From assembly GCA_963204795.1 (NCBI GenBank), contig CAUJHX010000053.1, positions 1 through 32,563 of the forward strand: a stretch of 32,563 nucleotides of DNA, given 5' to 3'. Of this stretch, positions 1-10,862 are shown piece after piece. The notes under the pieces are model-generated. The model was given only the letters and a program-made list of their open reading frames with translations, did no database searches and was not told the DNA's origin. The translations under genes and the position numbers were made by a program. The first letter of the stretch is position 1. Every line of letters begins with the position of its first letter. The DNA is from Pseudomonadota bacterium. GTDB lineage: Bacteria; Pseudomonadota; Gammaproteobacteria; Steroidobacterales; Steroidobacteraceae.

Positions 1-1314
<1,314 letters not shown>

Positions 1315-1402
1315 CGCGGGGCAGAATATGTGCGGCGCCACAGGCGATCTGTGATGCGCCTCGCGGATCGCCGGGGGCCCCGCCCGGGTGTGATGCGCAG
1401 CA

Positions 1403-2362
1403 TCAAGCGGCGAAGTGATCGAACCCCGAATGCGAGAACTCGATCACACTGTCGCCGCGCAGCACTGCCACGCCGCGACCCGTGGTGAGGCGTCCGATGG
1501 CCGTGCACGGCAAGCCCCCGAGCGCGGGCGCCAGGGCGGGCGGCACCGTGAAGCACAGCTCGTAGTCGTCGCCGCCGGTGAGCGCGAAGTGCTCGGCGGC
1601 GGCGCGCCCCGCCACCGCCAGCAGCGATTCCGACAGCGGCAGCTGCGTGATTTCGACGCGCGCACCGCAGCCGCTCGCGGTGGCGAGCTTGCCGAGGTCC
1701 CCGGCGAGGCCGTCGGAGACGTCGATGCACGCACTCGCGACGCCGCGCAGCCGCACTCCTGCCGCGAGGCGCGGCTCGGGAAAAAGGAAACGATTGCGCA
1801 ATGTATCAAGCTCGGTGGCACGTGCTGTCGCGGGCGTTCGCAACCGACCCTGCAGCAGCGCAAGGCCGCACGCCGCATCGCCCGGCGTGCCGGTTACATA
1901 CACGACGTCACCGGCTTGCCCGCCCCGGCGCAGCAGCGCCTCACCACGCGGCACGACGCCGAGCACCTGCACCGTGACCGTGAGAGGCCCGGATGTCGTG
2001 TCGCCGCCGACCAGCTGCACATCGTGCGCGCGCGCGAGCTCACCGAACCCTGCGGCGAATTCGCCGAGCCAGTCCTCGTCGGCCCGCGGCAAGGTGATCG
2101 CGAGCAGCGCCCAGGCTGGAGTTGCACCCATCGCGGCGATGTCGCTCAGATTCACCGCGAGCGCGCGATGCCCGATCGGGCGCGCGGGCGACTGCGGCGG
2201 AAAATGCACGCCTTCGACGAGCGTATCGACCACGGCGACAAGCTCGTGACCCGCAGGCGGCGTGAGCACCGCGCCGTCGTCGCCAATGCCGACGCGCGTG
2301 TCCCGCCGTGAACCGCAGTTGCGGAAAAAGCGGTCGATCAGCGCGAACTCGCCAAGCGGCAT
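1403..2362 (-). CDS. thiL: Thiamine-monophosphate kinase
   Basis: Phosphorylates thiamine monophosphate to thiamine diphosphate with ATP, the last step of cofactor synthesis, in the cytosol. The protein is 319 aa, normal for ThiL. It carries the PurM-like ATP/metal motifs in order: GIGDDGAVL (25-33), NLSDIAAMGATP (71-82), GGDTT (119-123), DVSDGLAGDLGKL (214-226) and TGGDDYELCF (262-271). It starts 12 bp after nusB in the same direction, the classic ribH-nusB-thiL order. All catalytic aspartate motifs are present. Confidence 0.97.
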   Translation of the reverse strand: MPLGEFALIDRFFRNCGSRRDTRVGIGDDGAVLTPPAGHELVAVVDTLVEGVHFPPQSPARPIGHRALAVNLSDIAAMGATPAWALLAITLPRADEDWLGEFAAGFGELARAHDVQLVGGDTTSGPLTVTVQVLGVVPRGEALLRRGGQAGDVVYVTGTPGDAACGLALLQGRLRTPATARATELDTLRNRFLFPEPRLAAGVRLRGVASACIDVSDGLAGDLGKLATASGCGARVEITQLPLSESLLAVAGRAAAEHFALTGGDDYELCFTVPPALAPALGGLPCTAIGRLTTGRGVAVLRGDSVIEFSHSGFDHFAA

Positions 2363-2374
2363 GGGCCGGTTCCC

Positions 2375-2818
2375 TCAGTGCTCGTCGCGCCGCAGGTCCC
2401 GGGCCGCCCGGTCGAGCACGGCGTTGACGTACTTGTGGCCGTCGGTCGCGCCGAAGCGGCGCGCAAGGCCGACGCCCTCGTTGATCACGACCCGGTACGG
2501 CACATCGGGCCGCGAGCTGAGTTCGTACAGACCGATCAGAAGCACGGCATGCTCCACGGGATCGAGGCCGGAAGGCGCCCGGTCGGTGTAGCGCGCGAGC
2601 GCGACATCCCAGCTCGCGCCGTCTGCGACGATCCCGCGTACGAGGGCGTCGAAGTACTCCCTGTCGGCCTTCGGCATGTCCTGCGCATCCGCGAACTCGA
2701 GCAGCAGGTCCTGCCAGGAGCCCGCATTGACCTGCCAGCGGTAGAGTGCCTGCACGGCGATCTTGCGCGCGACGGCGCGGCGGTTCGACGCCGCGCGACG
2801 GGCAGTCAGCTCGCTCAT
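2375..2818 (-). CDS. nusB: Transcription antitermination factor NusB
   Basis: All-helical RNA-binding protein that joins NusE (S10) on boxA RNA to promote antitermination, mainly of rRNA operons. The 147-aa product has the arginine-rich start (RRAASNRRAVARKIAVQALY), followed by the typical DPVEHAVLLIGLYEL and PYRVVINEGVGLARRFG segments and a KYVNAVLDRAAR C-terminus. The frame is open further upstream, but the ATG at 2816-2818 fits the family length. That ATG overlaps the ribH stop as ATGA, pointing to translational coupling. Confidence 0.97.
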   Translation of the reverse strand: MSELTARRAASNRRAVARKIAVQALYRWQVNAGSWQDLLLEFADAQDMPKADREYFDALVRGIVADGASWDVALARYTDRAPSGLDPVEHAVLLIGLYELSSRPDVPYRVVINEGVGLARRFGATDGHKYVNAVLDRAARDLRRDEH

Positions 2819-3282
2819 GCGAGCCTCGGCAGGAGATTCGCCATCTCGATTGCGCCGAGCATCGCCTCGCCACCCTTGTTGCCGGCGCGCACGGCAGCAC
2901 GCTGTATGGCCTGCTCGGCGGTTTCGACGGTCAGCACGCCGAACATCACCGGCACGCCCGTGTCGAGCGCCACGCGTGCGAGGCCGCGCGCGCACTCGCC
3001 CGCGACAAAATCGAAATGCGCCGTGTCGCCCCGGATCACGCACCCGAAGGCGATGACCGCGGCGAAACGCCCGCTCGCAGCGCATTGGCGCGCCGCCACC
3101 GGCAGCTCGAAGGCGCCCGGCACACGCGCAATCACGAGCCGATCCGCCGCTCCGCCGTGCGACTCCCAGGCTTCGACCGCACCACGCAACAGACTCGTGA
3201 CGATGAAGTCGTTGAAACGGGCGGCGACGATCGCGACCGAGAGATGGGCCGCATTGAGCTCGCCGGTTTGCACGGGGGACAT
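2815..3282 (-). CDS. ribH: 6,7-dimethyl-8-ribityllumazine synthase
   Basis: Condenses 5-amino-6-ribitylaminouracil with 3,4-dihydroxy-2-butanone 4-phosphate to give lumazine, the penultimate riboflavin step; the family forms pentamers or 60-mers. The 155-aa product shows ARFN (21-24), VPGAFELP (54-61), GCVIRGDTAHFD (80-91, with catalytic H89), FGVLT (114-118) and GNKG (134-137). It lies 22 bp downstream of ribBA and overlaps nusB by 4 nt. No FMN riboswitch is visible before it, consistent with transcription from further upstream. Confidence 0.97.
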   Translation of the reverse strand: MSPVQTGELNAAHLSVAIVAARFNDFIVTSLLRGAVEAWESHGGAADRLVIARVPGAFELPVAARQCAASGRFAAVIAFGCVIRGDTAHFDFVAGECARGLARVALDTGVPVMFGVLTVETAEQAIQRAAVRAGNKGGEAMLGAIEMANLLPRLA

Positions 3283-3304
3283 GCGCGCAGTATAGCCGGG
3301 CGAC

Positions 3305-4414
3305 TCAGGAGCCCTGGTCGTCGTTGTCGACGTAGCCCTCGATCTCGAGGTCGAAAGCGGAGATGCCGTGCATGTACTTGGGCGCCGACAGCACCTGCAT
3401 GCGTCGCACGCCGAGATCCTTCAGGATCTGCGCGCCCACGCCGAAGGTGCGCAGCACCTCGCCCTGCGCGGGCGGTGGCGGCGTCTCCTCGTCGCGGATC
3501 GCCGCGATCAGCTCGCGCGGCGTCTCGTGCCGGCGCAGCACCACGACCACGCCGCAACCCTCCCTCGCGATGCGCGCGAGCGCCGCGCGCAGGGTCCAGG
3601 CGCGTGGCGCGCCCACCTCGGCGCCGAGCACATCCCGAAGCGTGTCAGCCAGGTGCACGCGCACGAGTGGCACGCGCTGGCCGGTCACGTCGCCATGCAC
3701 GAGCGCAAGATGCACGTCACGCTGCACGTGATCCTCGTACGCATGGAGGCGGAACTCGCCGAATTCGGTCCCGACCACGCGCTCGGCGATACGCTCGACC
3801 GAGCGTTCGTTGCGCAGACGATAACGGATGAGTTCCGCGATCGTGCCGATCTTCAGTCCGTGATGGCGCGCGAAGGCCTCGAGCTGTGGCCGCCGCGCCA
3901 TCGTGCCGTCGTCGTTCATCACTTCGACGATCACGGCAGCCGCTCCGAAGCCGGCGAGACGGGCGAGGTCGCAGCCCGCCTCCGTGTGCCCGGCGCGCGT
4001 CAGCACGCCGCCCGGCTGCGCCATGATCGGGAAGATGTGTCCCGGCTGGCGCAGGTCTTCGGGCCGCGCATCCGGTTTCACCGCGGTGAGCACCGTGTGC
4101 GCGCGATCGTAGGCCGAAATGCCGGTGGTCACGCCCTCCGCCGCCTCGATCGACAGCGTGAAATTGGTGCGGTGGTCACGCTGCGTGCTGCTCACCATCA
4201 GCGGCAGGCGCAGTTGCCGGCAGTGTTCGGCGGTGAGTGTGAGGCAGATGAGGCCACGGCCGAAGCGGGCCATGAAATTGATGTCTTCCGGGCGCACTTT
4301 CTCCGCCACCATCACGAGATCGCCCTCATTCTCGCGGTCTTCGTCGTCCATGATGAGGACCATGCGTCCGGCGCGCAGGTCGGTCAGGATCTCGGCAATG
4401 CTGTGCAGTTCCAT
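3305..4414 (-). CDS. ribBA: 3,4-dihydroxy-2-butanone-4-phosphate synthase with degenerate GTP cyclohydrolase II-like domain (RibBX type)
   Basis: The N-terminal half (about 1-203) is a complete RibB, converting ribulose 5-phosphate to dihydroxybutanone phosphate: DEDRENEGDL (24-33), DHRTNFT (80-86) and RAGHTEAG (140-147). The C-terminal half (about 210-369) aligns with RibA in outline (VPLVRVH at 248-254, FGVGAQILKDLGV at 324-336). It lacks the three zinc cysteines expected just after VRVH (here LADTLRDVLGAEVGAP) and the catalytic RQEGRG-type loop (here RRHET). It should therefore not act as GTP cyclohydrolase II, and a separate ribA is expected elsewhere. This degenerate fusion is known in several proteobacteria. 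It sits between ribE (3-bp gap) and ribH. Confidence 0.93.
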   Translation of the reverse strand: MELHSIAEILTDLRAGRMVLIMDDEDRENEGDLVMVAEKVRPEDINFMARFGRGLICLTLTAEHCRQLRLPLMVSSTQRDHRTNFTLSIEAAEGVTTGISAYDRAHTVLTAVKPDARPEDLRQPGHIFPIMAQPGGVLTRAGHTEAGCDLARLAGFGAAAVIVEVMNDDGTMARRPQLEAFARHHGLKIGTIAELIRYRLRNERSVERIAERVVGTEFGEFRLHAYEDHVQRDVHLALVHGDVTGQRVPLVRVHLADTLRDVLGAEVGAPRAWTLRAALARIAREGCGVVVVLRRHETPRELIAAIRDEETPPPPAQGEVLRTFGVGAQILKDLGVRRMQVLSAPKYMHGISAFDLEIEGYVDNDDQGS

Positions 4415-4417
4415 CGA

Positions 4418-5008
4418 TCAGATCCCCGCGAGGCGCTCGACATAGCGCGCGACCTGGTCCACTTCGAGATTCACGTGCCGCCCCGGCACCCAATCGCCCG
4501 CTATCGTCACTTCCTGCGTATGCGGCACGAGATTCACCTCGAACACCTCGCCGTCGACGTTGTTCACGGTGAGGCTCACACCATCGACCGCCACCGAGCC
4601 CTTGCGGGCGACATAGCGCGCAAGCGGCGACGGTACGCGAAATGCAACACGTACTGAGCGGGCGTCCGGCGTGAGCGACAACACTTCGGCGACTCCATCG
4701 ACGTGACCCGAGACGAGATGGCCGCCGAGGGACTCGCCCGCGCGCAGCGCCGGCTCGAGGTTCACGCGCGCTCCCGGCGCGAGCGACGCCAGCGTCGTCA
4801 CCGCGAGCGTTTCGCGCGACACGTCCGCGGCGAACTCGTCCGCGCCGACGCGCGTCGCCGTGAGGCAGACACCATTCACCGCGATGCTGTCCCCCGGTCG
4901 CGTCGCGGCCAGCGGCAGCCGCGCCACCGCCACCACAAACTCGACATCACCGCCGCGCGCCGTCACGGCGCGCACCACGCCGACATCCTGGACTATGCCT
5001 GTGAACAT
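4418..5008 (-). CDS. ribE: Riboflavin synthase, alpha subunit
   Basis: Dismutates two 6,7-dimethyl-8-ribityllumazine molecules to riboflavin and the pyrimidine precursor. The 196-aa product starts with the invariant MFTGIV and contains two lumazine-binding beta-barrel repeats: about 1-97 with GVCLT at 46-50, and about 98-196 with GVSLT at 143-147. The frame is open far upstream, but MFTGIV at 5008 is the family start and lies 2 bp after the ribD stop. A GGAGAG sequence sits upstream, within the end of ribD. Confidence 0.97.
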   Translation of the reverse strand: MFTGIVQDVGVVRAVTARGGDVEFVVAVARLPLAATRPGDSIAVNGVCLTATRVGADEFAADVSRETLAVTTLASLAPGARVNLEPALRAGESLGGHLVSGHVDGVAEVLSLTPDARSVRVAFRVPSPLARYVARKGSVAVDGVSLTVNNVDGEVFEVNLVPHTQEVTIAGDWVPGRHVNLEVDQVARYVERLAGI

Positions 5009-5010
5009 CC

Positions 5011-6120
5011 TCAGATTCTCTCCGGAATGAGGCGGATACGCATATCCGCGCCAAAATGGGTCACCTCGGCGACCGAAAATGCGTGTGCCGCCTCGAGACG
5101 CTCGAGCCGCGGCAATGTCGCGAGCGGCCGGGCGTCGGGGCCGAGGAGCCGCGGCGCAAGATAGTGCAGCCACTCGTCGACGAGCCTCGCCTCGAGCAGC
5201 GCTCCCGCCAGCGTGGGCCCCGCCTCCACCCACAGCTCGTTCATCGTGAGTTCCCCGAGGTGGCGCATGCCCGCCACGAGATCGAGGCGCGACCCCTTCG
5301 CCGGCAGCGGCACGAGCCGCGCGCCGCGTGCTGCGAGCTGCGCGCCAGCGCTGGCCACGGCGGCCCGTTCCGCGGCGTGCAGTACGACGACGTCCCCCGG
5401 AGCATCGAAAACGCGCGCCGTCACCGGCGTGCGCAGCTGCGTATCGAAAATCACGCGCGCGGGTGCGCGCCCGAGCGGCCGCGGGCGCCGCACATCGAGC
5501 TTCGGGTCGTCGGCCAGGAGTGTTCCGATGCCGGTCGCCACCGCGGAGCTGCGGGCGCGCCAGTCGTGCACGTCGGCACGCGCCGCTTCTCCCGTGATCC
5601 AGCGGCTCTGCCCGTTGGCGAGCGCCGTGCGCCCATCGAGGCTCGCAGCCGTCTTCAATCGCACCCACGGGCGGCCGATGCGCATCCGTTGCAGGAAGCC
5701 GGCGTTGAGCGCGGCCGCTTCGCTTTCGAGGAGCCCGCTTGCCACCTGGATGCCGGCAGCGGCAAGCCGGGCAGCGCCCTCGCCATCGACGCGTGGATTC
5801 GGGTCGCGCACCGCGAATACCACGCGCGCCAGTCGCGCCTCGATGAGCGCGTCCGTGCAGGGCGGCGTGCGGCCGTGGTGACAGCAGGGTTCGAGCGTCA
5901 CGAAAGCTGTGGCGCCTGCCGCCTTCGCGCCCGCCTGACGCAGCGCGCTCACCTCCGCGTGGGCTTCGCCCGCGCGCGCGTGCCATCCCTCGCCGACGAT
6001 CTTCTCACCGTGCGCAATCACGCAACCCACGCGCGGATTGGGGTCCGCCGTCTCGAGGCCGCGTGCGGCGAGCGCCAGCGCGCGACGCATCGCTGCTTCT
6101 TCAAATGCCGTGACGCTCAT
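5011..6120 (-). CDS. ribD: Bifunctional riboflavin deaminase/reductase
   Basis: Deaminates the pyrimidine ring and then reduces the ribosyl side chain with NADPH, the second and third steps from GTP toward riboflavin. The 369-aa product has the deaminase domain first (about 1-145), with zinc and catalytic residues in HAE (54-56) and [11 protein letters not shown] (78-88). The reductase domain follows (about 148-369), starting [17 protein letters not shown]. Full length for the family. Its ATG overlaps the nrdR stop as ATGA, and its stop is 2 bp before ribE. Confidence 0.97.
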   Translation of the reverse strand: MSVTAFEEAAMRRALALAARGLETADPNPRVGCVIAHGEKIVGEGWHARAGEAHAEVSALRQAGAKAAGATAFVTLEPCCHHGRTPPCTDALIEARLARVVFAVRDPNPRVDGEGAARLAAAGIQVASGLLESEAAALNAGFLQRMRIGRPWVRLKTAASLDGRTALANGQSRWITGEAARADVHDWRARSSAVATGIGTLLADDPKLDVRRPRPLGRAPARVIFDTQLRTPVTARVFDAPGDVVVLHAAERAAVASAGAQLAARGARLVPLPAKGSRLDLVAGMRHLGELTMNELWVEAGPTLAGALLEARLVDEWLHYLAPRLLGPDARPLATLPRLERLEAAHAFSVAEVTHFGADMRIRLIPERI

Positions 6121-6650
6121 GGCTTGCCGTCTTTCGCATCCGCCGGATCACCACCCGGCAGCAGCGGCAGCTGATCGCGGCTCTCTTCGCGTCTGCGGCG
6201 ATGATGGCGCAGTTTCTCGATTTCGTCCCGAAAGGCCTCGACATCCTGGAAACTGCGGTACACGGAGGCAAAGCGCACGTAGGCCACTTCGTCGAGGTGC
6301 CGCAGCTCCTCCATCACGAACTCGCCGATGCTGCGTGAGGGCACCTCGCGCTCGCCGAGACTGCGCAGCCTGTTGCAGATGTGCGTGACGGCCGCTTCGA
6401 TCGCCTCCTGCGACACCGGGCGCTTCTCCAGCGCCTTGACGATGCCATGACGCATCTTCTGTTCGTCGAACGGCTCGCGACTGCGGTCCGCCTTCACCAC
6501 GAGCGGCATCACGAGTTCGGCGGTCTCGAACGTGGTGAAGCGCTCGGCACAGGCGAGGCACTCGCGCCGGCGGCGGATCTGCCGACCCTCACCGGCAAGC
6601 CGCGAGTCGATCACCTTCGTCTCCTCGTGGCCGCAGAAAGGGCAATGCAC
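6117..6650 (-). CDS. nrdR: Transcriptional repressor NrdR
   Basis: Zinc-finger and ATP-cone repressor of ribonucleotide reductase genes; it senses ATP/dATP and binds paired NrdR boxes. The 177-aa product has the N-terminal zinc ribbon (C3, C6, C31, C34), with [17 protein letters not shown] at the start, and an ATP cone over about 49-139. The C-terminus is slightly longer than usual and rich in Arg, Glu and Pro. It begins 21 bp after glyA and overlaps ribD by 4 nt, a very common glyA-nrdR-ribD arrangement. No NrdR box was searched for elsewhere. Confidence 0.97.
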   Translation of the reverse strand: MHCPFCGHEETKVIDSRLAGEGRQIRRRRECLACAERFTTFETAELVMPLVVKADRSREPFDEQKMRHGIVKALEKRPVSQEAIEAAVTHICNRLRSLGEREVPSRSIGEFVMEELRHLDEVAYVRFASVYRSFQDVEAFRDEIEKLRHHRRRREESRDQLPLLPGGDPADAKDGKP

Positions 6651-6671
6651 GGCGCTCCCCGCGCGCCCGCG

Positions 6672-7928
6672 TCAGGGGCCGTAGACGGGGAACCGGCGGC
6701 AGAGCGCGAGCACCTCTCCCCGCACACGCTCGATCACGGCGTCGCCGCCGTTCGCATCGAGCACATCGGCAATCCAGCCGGCGACAGATTCGACTTCGGC
6801 CTGCCTGAAACCGCGCGTGGTCGCAGCGGGCGTGCCAATGCGCAGGCCGCTCGTCACCATGGGCGGACGGGGATCATTCGGCACGGCATTCTTGTTGACC
6901 GTGATATTGGCGCGACCAAGCGCGGCGTCCGCTTCCTTGCCCGTGATCGCCTTGTCCGACAGGTCCACGAGGAAAAGATGATTGTCGGTGCCGCCCGAAA
7001 CGATGCGATAGCCGCGTGCGGCCAGCTGCGCACACATCGCGCGTGCATTGGCGAGCACTTGCTGCTGGTACTGGGCGAACTCGGGTTGCAATGCCTCGAG
7101 CAACGCCACGGCCTTGGCAGCGATCACGTGCATCAGCGGTCCGCCCTGGGTGCCCGGAAACACGAGCGAGTTGAACTTCTTCGCAAGCTCGGGATTCTCG
7201 CGCGCAAGGATCAGGCCGCCGCGCGGGCCACGCAGTGTCTTGTGCGTAGTCGTGGTCACCGCATCGGCGTACGGCAACGGATTCGGGTAGAGGCCCGCCG
7301 CGACGAGCCCGGCCACGTGCGCCATGTCGACGAAGAAATATGCACCCACCTCATCGGCAATCGCGCGGAACTTCGCCCAGTCTATGACGCGCGAATAGGC
7401 CGAGAAGCCGGCCACGATCATGCGCGGCTTCTCCGCGCGCGCCAGGCGTGCGACATCGTCGTAATCGATCTCGCCGTTGTCCGGGCGGATGCCGTACTGC
7501 ACGGAACGGAACAGCTTGCCGGAGAAGTTGACCCTGGCACCGTGTGTCAGGTGACCTCCATGATCGAGGCTCATGCCGAGAATGGTGTCCCCGGGGTTGC
7601 ACAACGCCAGATACACCGCCGCGTTCGCCTGTGAGCCGGAATGCGGCTGCACGTTGGCGTAGGCCGCGCCGAAAAGCTGCTTCGCGCGATCGATGGCGAG
7701 TTGCTCTGCGATGTCGACGTATTCGCAACCCCCGTAGTAGCGCTTGCCCGGATACCCTTCCGCGTACTTGTTCGTCAGCACCGACCCCTGCGCCTCGAGG
7801 ACGCGCGGGCTCGCATAGTTTTCCGAGGCGATCAGCTCGATGTGCTCTTCCTGTCGGCGGCGCTCGTTCTCGATCGCAGCGGCGAGTTCGGGATCGAAAT
7901 TCGCGATGACCATGGAGGTCCGGAACAT
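6672..7928 (-). CDS. glyA: Serine hydroxymethyltransferase
   Basis: PLP enzyme interconverting serine plus tetrahydrofolate with glycine plus 5,10-methylene-tetrahydrofolate; it supplies one-carbon units for purine and thymidylate synthesis. The 418-aa product has [11 protein letters not shown] (30-40), [16 protein letters not shown] (52-67) and the PLP lysine K230 within [15 protein letters not shown] second in-frame ATG five codons in (7911-7913) is an equally good start; neither has a clear ribosome-binding site. It is the first gene of the long minus-strand cluster. TAGAAT at 7972-7977 (minus strand) could be its -10 element. Confidence 0.97.
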   Translation of the reverse strand: MFRTSMVIANFDPELAAAIENERRRQEEHIELIASENYASPRVLEAQGSVLTNKYAEGYPGKRYYGGCEYVDIAEQLAIDRAKQLFGAAYANVQPHSGSQANAAVYLALCNPGDTILGMSLDHGGHLTHGARVNFSGKLFRSVQYGIRPDNGEIDYDDVARLARAEKPRMIVAGFSAYSRVIDWAKFRAIADEVGAYFFVDMAHVAGLVAAGLYPNPLPYADAVTTTTHKTLRGPRGGLILARENPELAKKFNSLVFPGTQGGPLMHVIAAKAVALLEALQPEFAQYQQQVLANARAMCAQLAARGYRIVSGGTDNHLFLVDLSDKAITGKEADAALGRANITVNKNAVPNDPRPPMVTSGLRIGTPAATTRGFRQAEVESVAGWIADVLDANGGDAVIERVRGEVLALCRRFPVYGP

Positions 7929-7971
7929 GGGCAGGTGCTTTCGGTGCAGCGGGAACCCCGGGGAATATGCG

Positions 7972-7977
7972 ATTCTA
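7972..7977 (-). promoter_or_regulatory. Possible -10 element for the glyA operon
   Basis: TAGAAT on the minus strand, about 45 nt before the glyA start and in the 81-bp gap after the deacetylase gene. It matches five of six bases of the sigma-70 -10 consensus. No good -35 hexamer is seen at 16-18 bp, so this is only a suggestion. Confidence 0.25.
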
Positions 7978-8009
7978 CCCGAACACCGATACGCGCGGGG
8001 GGCCTCGCC

Positions 8010-8975
8010 TCAGCCCTCCCCTGCCAGGCCCTCGATCACGTTGTTCCAGGCCGCGGCAAGATTCGCGCGATTGTAGCCGCCGCCGCCGAGCGCGAGCACT
8101 CGGCCATGCCCGAGGCGGTCCGCCAGTCCGGCGAGATCGCGCGCGGCGCGGCCGTGCGCGGCCGGCGTGAAGCAAAGGTGCGTGATCGGATCGCCGGCGA
8201 TGCTGTCGGCGCCACACTGCAGGATGATGAACTCAGGTCTTGCGGCTGCGACGAAAGCGAGCACCTGCGACCAGACTGCGTCGAAGGTCGCATCGTCCGC
8301 GCCCGCGGGAACCGGAATATTGAGCTTGGTGCCGACTGCCGCGCCCTTGCCGACTTCGCTGGCGGCGCCAGTGCCCGGATAGAGCGTGCGGCCGTCCTCG
8401 TGAATGTCCGCAACTATCACCTGTGGATCGGCCTCGAACGCATAGAAGACACCATCGCCATGGTGCGCATCGATGTCGACGTACGCGATGCGACCGAGGC
8501 CGTGTTCCCTGCGCAGCACCTCGATTGCGACTCCGATGTCGTTGAAGACGCAGAAGCCCGCCGCATGATCGCGTGCGGCATGGTGCAGGCCGGCAATCGG
8601 CACGAACGCGCGACTCGCGGTGCCCGCCATCAGCGCGCGCGCAGCGACGAGCGTCGCACCGACGACGCTGGCTGAAGCCTCGTAGACCCCGCGAAACGCA
8701 GGCGTATCGCCGCCATCGAGGCAGCCCTGACCCGAGGCCGAACGCTCGCGCACGAAATCGACGTAGAGCGGCGCGTGGAACAGGAGGAGCTCGTCCGCTT
8801 GCGCTGGCACCGGCGGCGCGACACGCACCCGGCCATCGAAGCCACGCGCCTCGAACTGCCGTGCGAAAGCCTCATGGCGATCGACGCCGAACGGGTGACC
8901 CTCCGGGAACCCATATCGGGCGATGGATTCGCCCATGACGACGAGCACCGATGCCACGGCGGCGAAGCCTAGCAC
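8010..8975 (-). CDS. Histone deacetylase-like amidohydrolase (AcuC/HDAC superfamily)
   Basis: Zinc amidohydrolase of the arginase/deacetylase fold; the family removes acetyl groups from lysines (AcuC acts on acetyl-CoA synthetase) or from polyamines. The 321-aa product has RYGFPEGHPFG (20-30), the active-site pair HH (131-132), DIDAHHGDG (167-175, zinc ligands D169 and H171), GADS with D257, and GGGGYN with Y301, so it should be active. The true substrate cannot be read from the sequence. The start used is GTG at 8973-8975; an ATG at 8934-8936 would remove much of the first beta-strand and is less likely. It is divergent from ettA, with 56 bp between the start codons. Confidence 0.92.
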   Translation of the reverse strand: MLGFAAVASVLVVMGESIARYGFPEGHPFGVDRHEAFARQFEARGFDGRVRVAPPVPAQADELLLFHAPLYVDFVRERSASGQGCLDGGDTPAFRGVYEASASVVGATLVAARALMAGTASRAFVPIAGLHHAARDHAAGFCVFNDIGVAIEVLRREHGLGRIAYVDIDAHHGDGVFYAFEADPQVIVADIHEDGRTLYPGTGAASEVGKGAAVGTKLNIPVPAGADDATFDAVWSQVLAFVAAARPEFIILQCGADSIAGDPITHLCFTPAAHGRAARDLAGLADRLGHGRVLALGGGGYNRANLAAAWNNVIEGLAGEG

Positions 8976-9031
8976 AGGGCCGCGCGTCTACCCCATAATG
9001 CGCGCCGCTCCACCCCACCCGACCGGATTTC

Positions 9032-10705
9032 ATGGCGCAGTACATCTACACGATGAATCGCGTCTCGAAGGTCGTGCCGCCCAAGCGCACGATCCTGCGG
9101 GACATCAGTCTCTCCTTCTTCCCGGGCGCCAAGATCGGCGTGCTCGGCCTCAACGGCGCGGGCAAATCGACGCTGCTCAGGATCATGGGCGGCATCGACA
9201 CGAACTTCGAGGGCGAGGCTCGCCCGCAGCCCGGCATCAAAGTGGGTTACTTGCCTCAGGAGCCGCAACTCGACGCCTCGAAAACGGTGCGTGAGGAAGC
9301 TGTGCTGGGCCTCGGCGAGGCGTTCGCCCAGCTCACACGCTTCAATGAAATCAGCGAGCAGTTCGCCGAGCCGATGTCGGACGATGAAATGACGGCGCTG
9401 CTCGCCGAGCAGGCGAAGCTGCAGGATGCCATCGACTCCGCGGGCGGCTGGGAGATCGAGCGCAAGCTCGAGATCGCCGCCGACGCGTTGCGCCTGCCGC
9501 CGTGGGACGCACGGATCGACAAGCTCTCCGGCGGCGAGAAGCGCCGCGTGGCGCTGTGCAAGCTGCTGCTGTCCGCACCCGACATGCTGCTGCTCGACGA
9601 GCCGACGAACCACCTCGACGCCGAATCGATCGCCTGGCTCGAGCGCTACCTCGAGGAGTATCCGAGCACCGTCATTGCGGTGACCCACGACCGCTACTTC
9701 CTCGACAACGTGGCGCAGTGGATCCTCGAGCTCGACCGCGGCCACGGCATTCCGTGGCAAGGCAACTATTCTTCCTGGCTCGAGCAGAAGGAGAAGCGGC
9801 TCGCGCTCGAGGAGCGCGAACGCGAGGCGCTGCGCAAGACGCTCGCGCGTGAGCTCGAGTGGGTACGCCAGAACCCGAAGGCGCGCCAGGCGAAGAGCAA
9901 GGCCCGCCTCGCGCGCTACGAGGAGCTCGCATCGAAGGAATTCCAGGAGCGCAACGAGACGAACGAGATCTACATCCCGCCCGGCGAGCGGCTCGGCGAT
10001 CTCGTGATCGAGGCGAAGAACCTCCGCAAGGCCTACGGCGATCGGCTGCTGATCGACAATCTGTCCTTCAGCCTGCCGAAAGGCGGCATCGTCGGCATCA
10101 TCGGTCCGAACGGCGCCGGCAAGACCACGCTCTTTCGCATGCTGACGGGCGGCGAGGCACCGGATGCGGGCGAGATCCGCCTCGGGCCCTCGGTGAAGCT
10201 CGCCTACGTCGACCAGTCGCGGCACTCGCTCGACGACCGGAAGAGCGTGTTCGACGAAATCTCGGGTGGCCAGGACATCATTCGCGTCGGCAATTACGAG
10301 ACTGCCGCGCGCGGCTACGTGGGGCGCTTCAATTTCCGCGGTACGCAGCAGCAGCAGCTGATCGGCGAGCTATCGGGTGGCGAGCGCAACCGCGTGCACC
10401 TCGCGAAAGTGCTGCGCTCGGGCGGCAACGTGCTGCTCCTCGACGAGCCGACCAACGATCTCGACATCGAGACACTGCGCGCGCTCGAGGAAGCGCTGCT
10501 GAATTTCCCCGGCTGCGCAGTCGTCATTTCGCACGACCGCTGGTTCCTCGACCGCATCGCGACGCACATCCTCGCGTTCGAGGGTGACTCGCAGGTCGTG
10601 TACTTCGAAGGCAACTATCAGGAATACGTCGAGGACTTCAAGCGCCGCAAGGGCGCCGAGGCCGCGCAGCCGCACCGCATCCGCTACAAGCCGCTGACGC
10701 GCTGA
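9032..10705 (+). CDS. ettA: Energy-dependent translational throttle protein EttA (ABC-F)
   Basis: Ribosome-bound ABC-F ATPase that binds the E site and gates the first elongation steps according to ATP/ADP level; it has no membrane domain. The 557-aa product matches EttA from the start ([19 protein letters not shown]). It has two ATPase domains: GLNGAGKST (39-47), LSGGE (165-169) and LLLDEP (186-191), then GPNGAGKTT (358-366), LSGGE (447-451) and LLLDEP (468-473). Glutamates E190 and E472 are present. The basic tRNA-interaction linker (about 240-320, with [19 protein letters not shown]) lies between them. It is probably transcribed alone. Confidence 0.97.
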   Translation: MAQYIYTMNRVSKVVPPKRTILRDISLSFFPGAKIGVLGLNGAGKSTLLRIMGGIDTNFEGEARPQPGIKVGYLPQEPQLDASKTVREEAVLGLGEAFAQLTRFNEISEQFAEPMSDDEMTALLAEQAKLQDAIDSAGGWEIERKLEIAADALRLPPWDARIDKLSGGEKRRVALCKLLLSAPDMLLLDEPTNHLDAESIAWLERYLEEYPSTVIAVTHDRYFLDNVAQWILELDRGHGIPWQGNYSSWLEQKEKRLALEEREREALRKTLARELEWVRQNPKARQAKSKARLARYEELASKEFQERNETNEIYIPPGERLGDLVIEAKNLRKAYGDRLLIDNLSFSLPKGGIVGIIGPNGAGKTTLFRMLTGGEAPDAGEIRLGPSVKLAYVDQSRHSLDDRKSVFDEISGGQDIIRVGNYETAARGYVGRFNFRGTQQQQLIGELSGGERNRVHLAKVLRSGGNVLLLDEPTNDLDIETLRALEEALLNFPGCAVVISHDRWFLDRIATHILAFEGDSQVVYFEGNYQEYVEDFKRRKGAEAAQPHRIRYKPLTR

Positions 10706-10862
10706 CGCGGCGCGGGCGCGCGGGCAGGGCCGCTGGTCGGTGCGGTGAGTTCCCTCCGCGTTGCAGTCATTTTCGCGATCTTGCCGTGCGGCATCCCGAC
10801 CCGGCGACAAAGGAGACCCTCGCCCACCTCGGGCAATTCGCGCCGCAGCCACGCATTGCGGT

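Noticed and set aside
1315-1404. Short inverted repeat GATGC-GCA-GCATC at the thiL stop and a GGGGCCCC palindrome nearby, as a possible terminator
   Set aside because: The stem is only 5 bp and there is no T-run; too weak to call.
3368-4657. A long plus-strand frame opposite ribBA and ribE
   Set aside because: Shadow of conserved riboflavin genes; no family resemblance.
6672-7971. Possible riboswitch (FMN, TPP or glycine) ahead of the glyA-rib-thiL cluster
   Set aside because: The gaps within the cluster are too short, and the 81-bp glyA leader shows no conserved aptamer pattern.
8969-10225. A minus-strand open frame of about 418 codons opposite ettA
   Set aside because: Low-complexity Leu/Arg/Glu-rich product with no domain; ettA on the plus strand has every expected ABC-F motif.
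10706-10862. 157-bp gap between ettA and the FMN reductase gene, with a readable minus-strand peptide (AWLRRELPEVGEGLLCRR)
   Set aside because: No family recognised and no start signal for a separate gene; may be a degraded fragment but cannot be supported.
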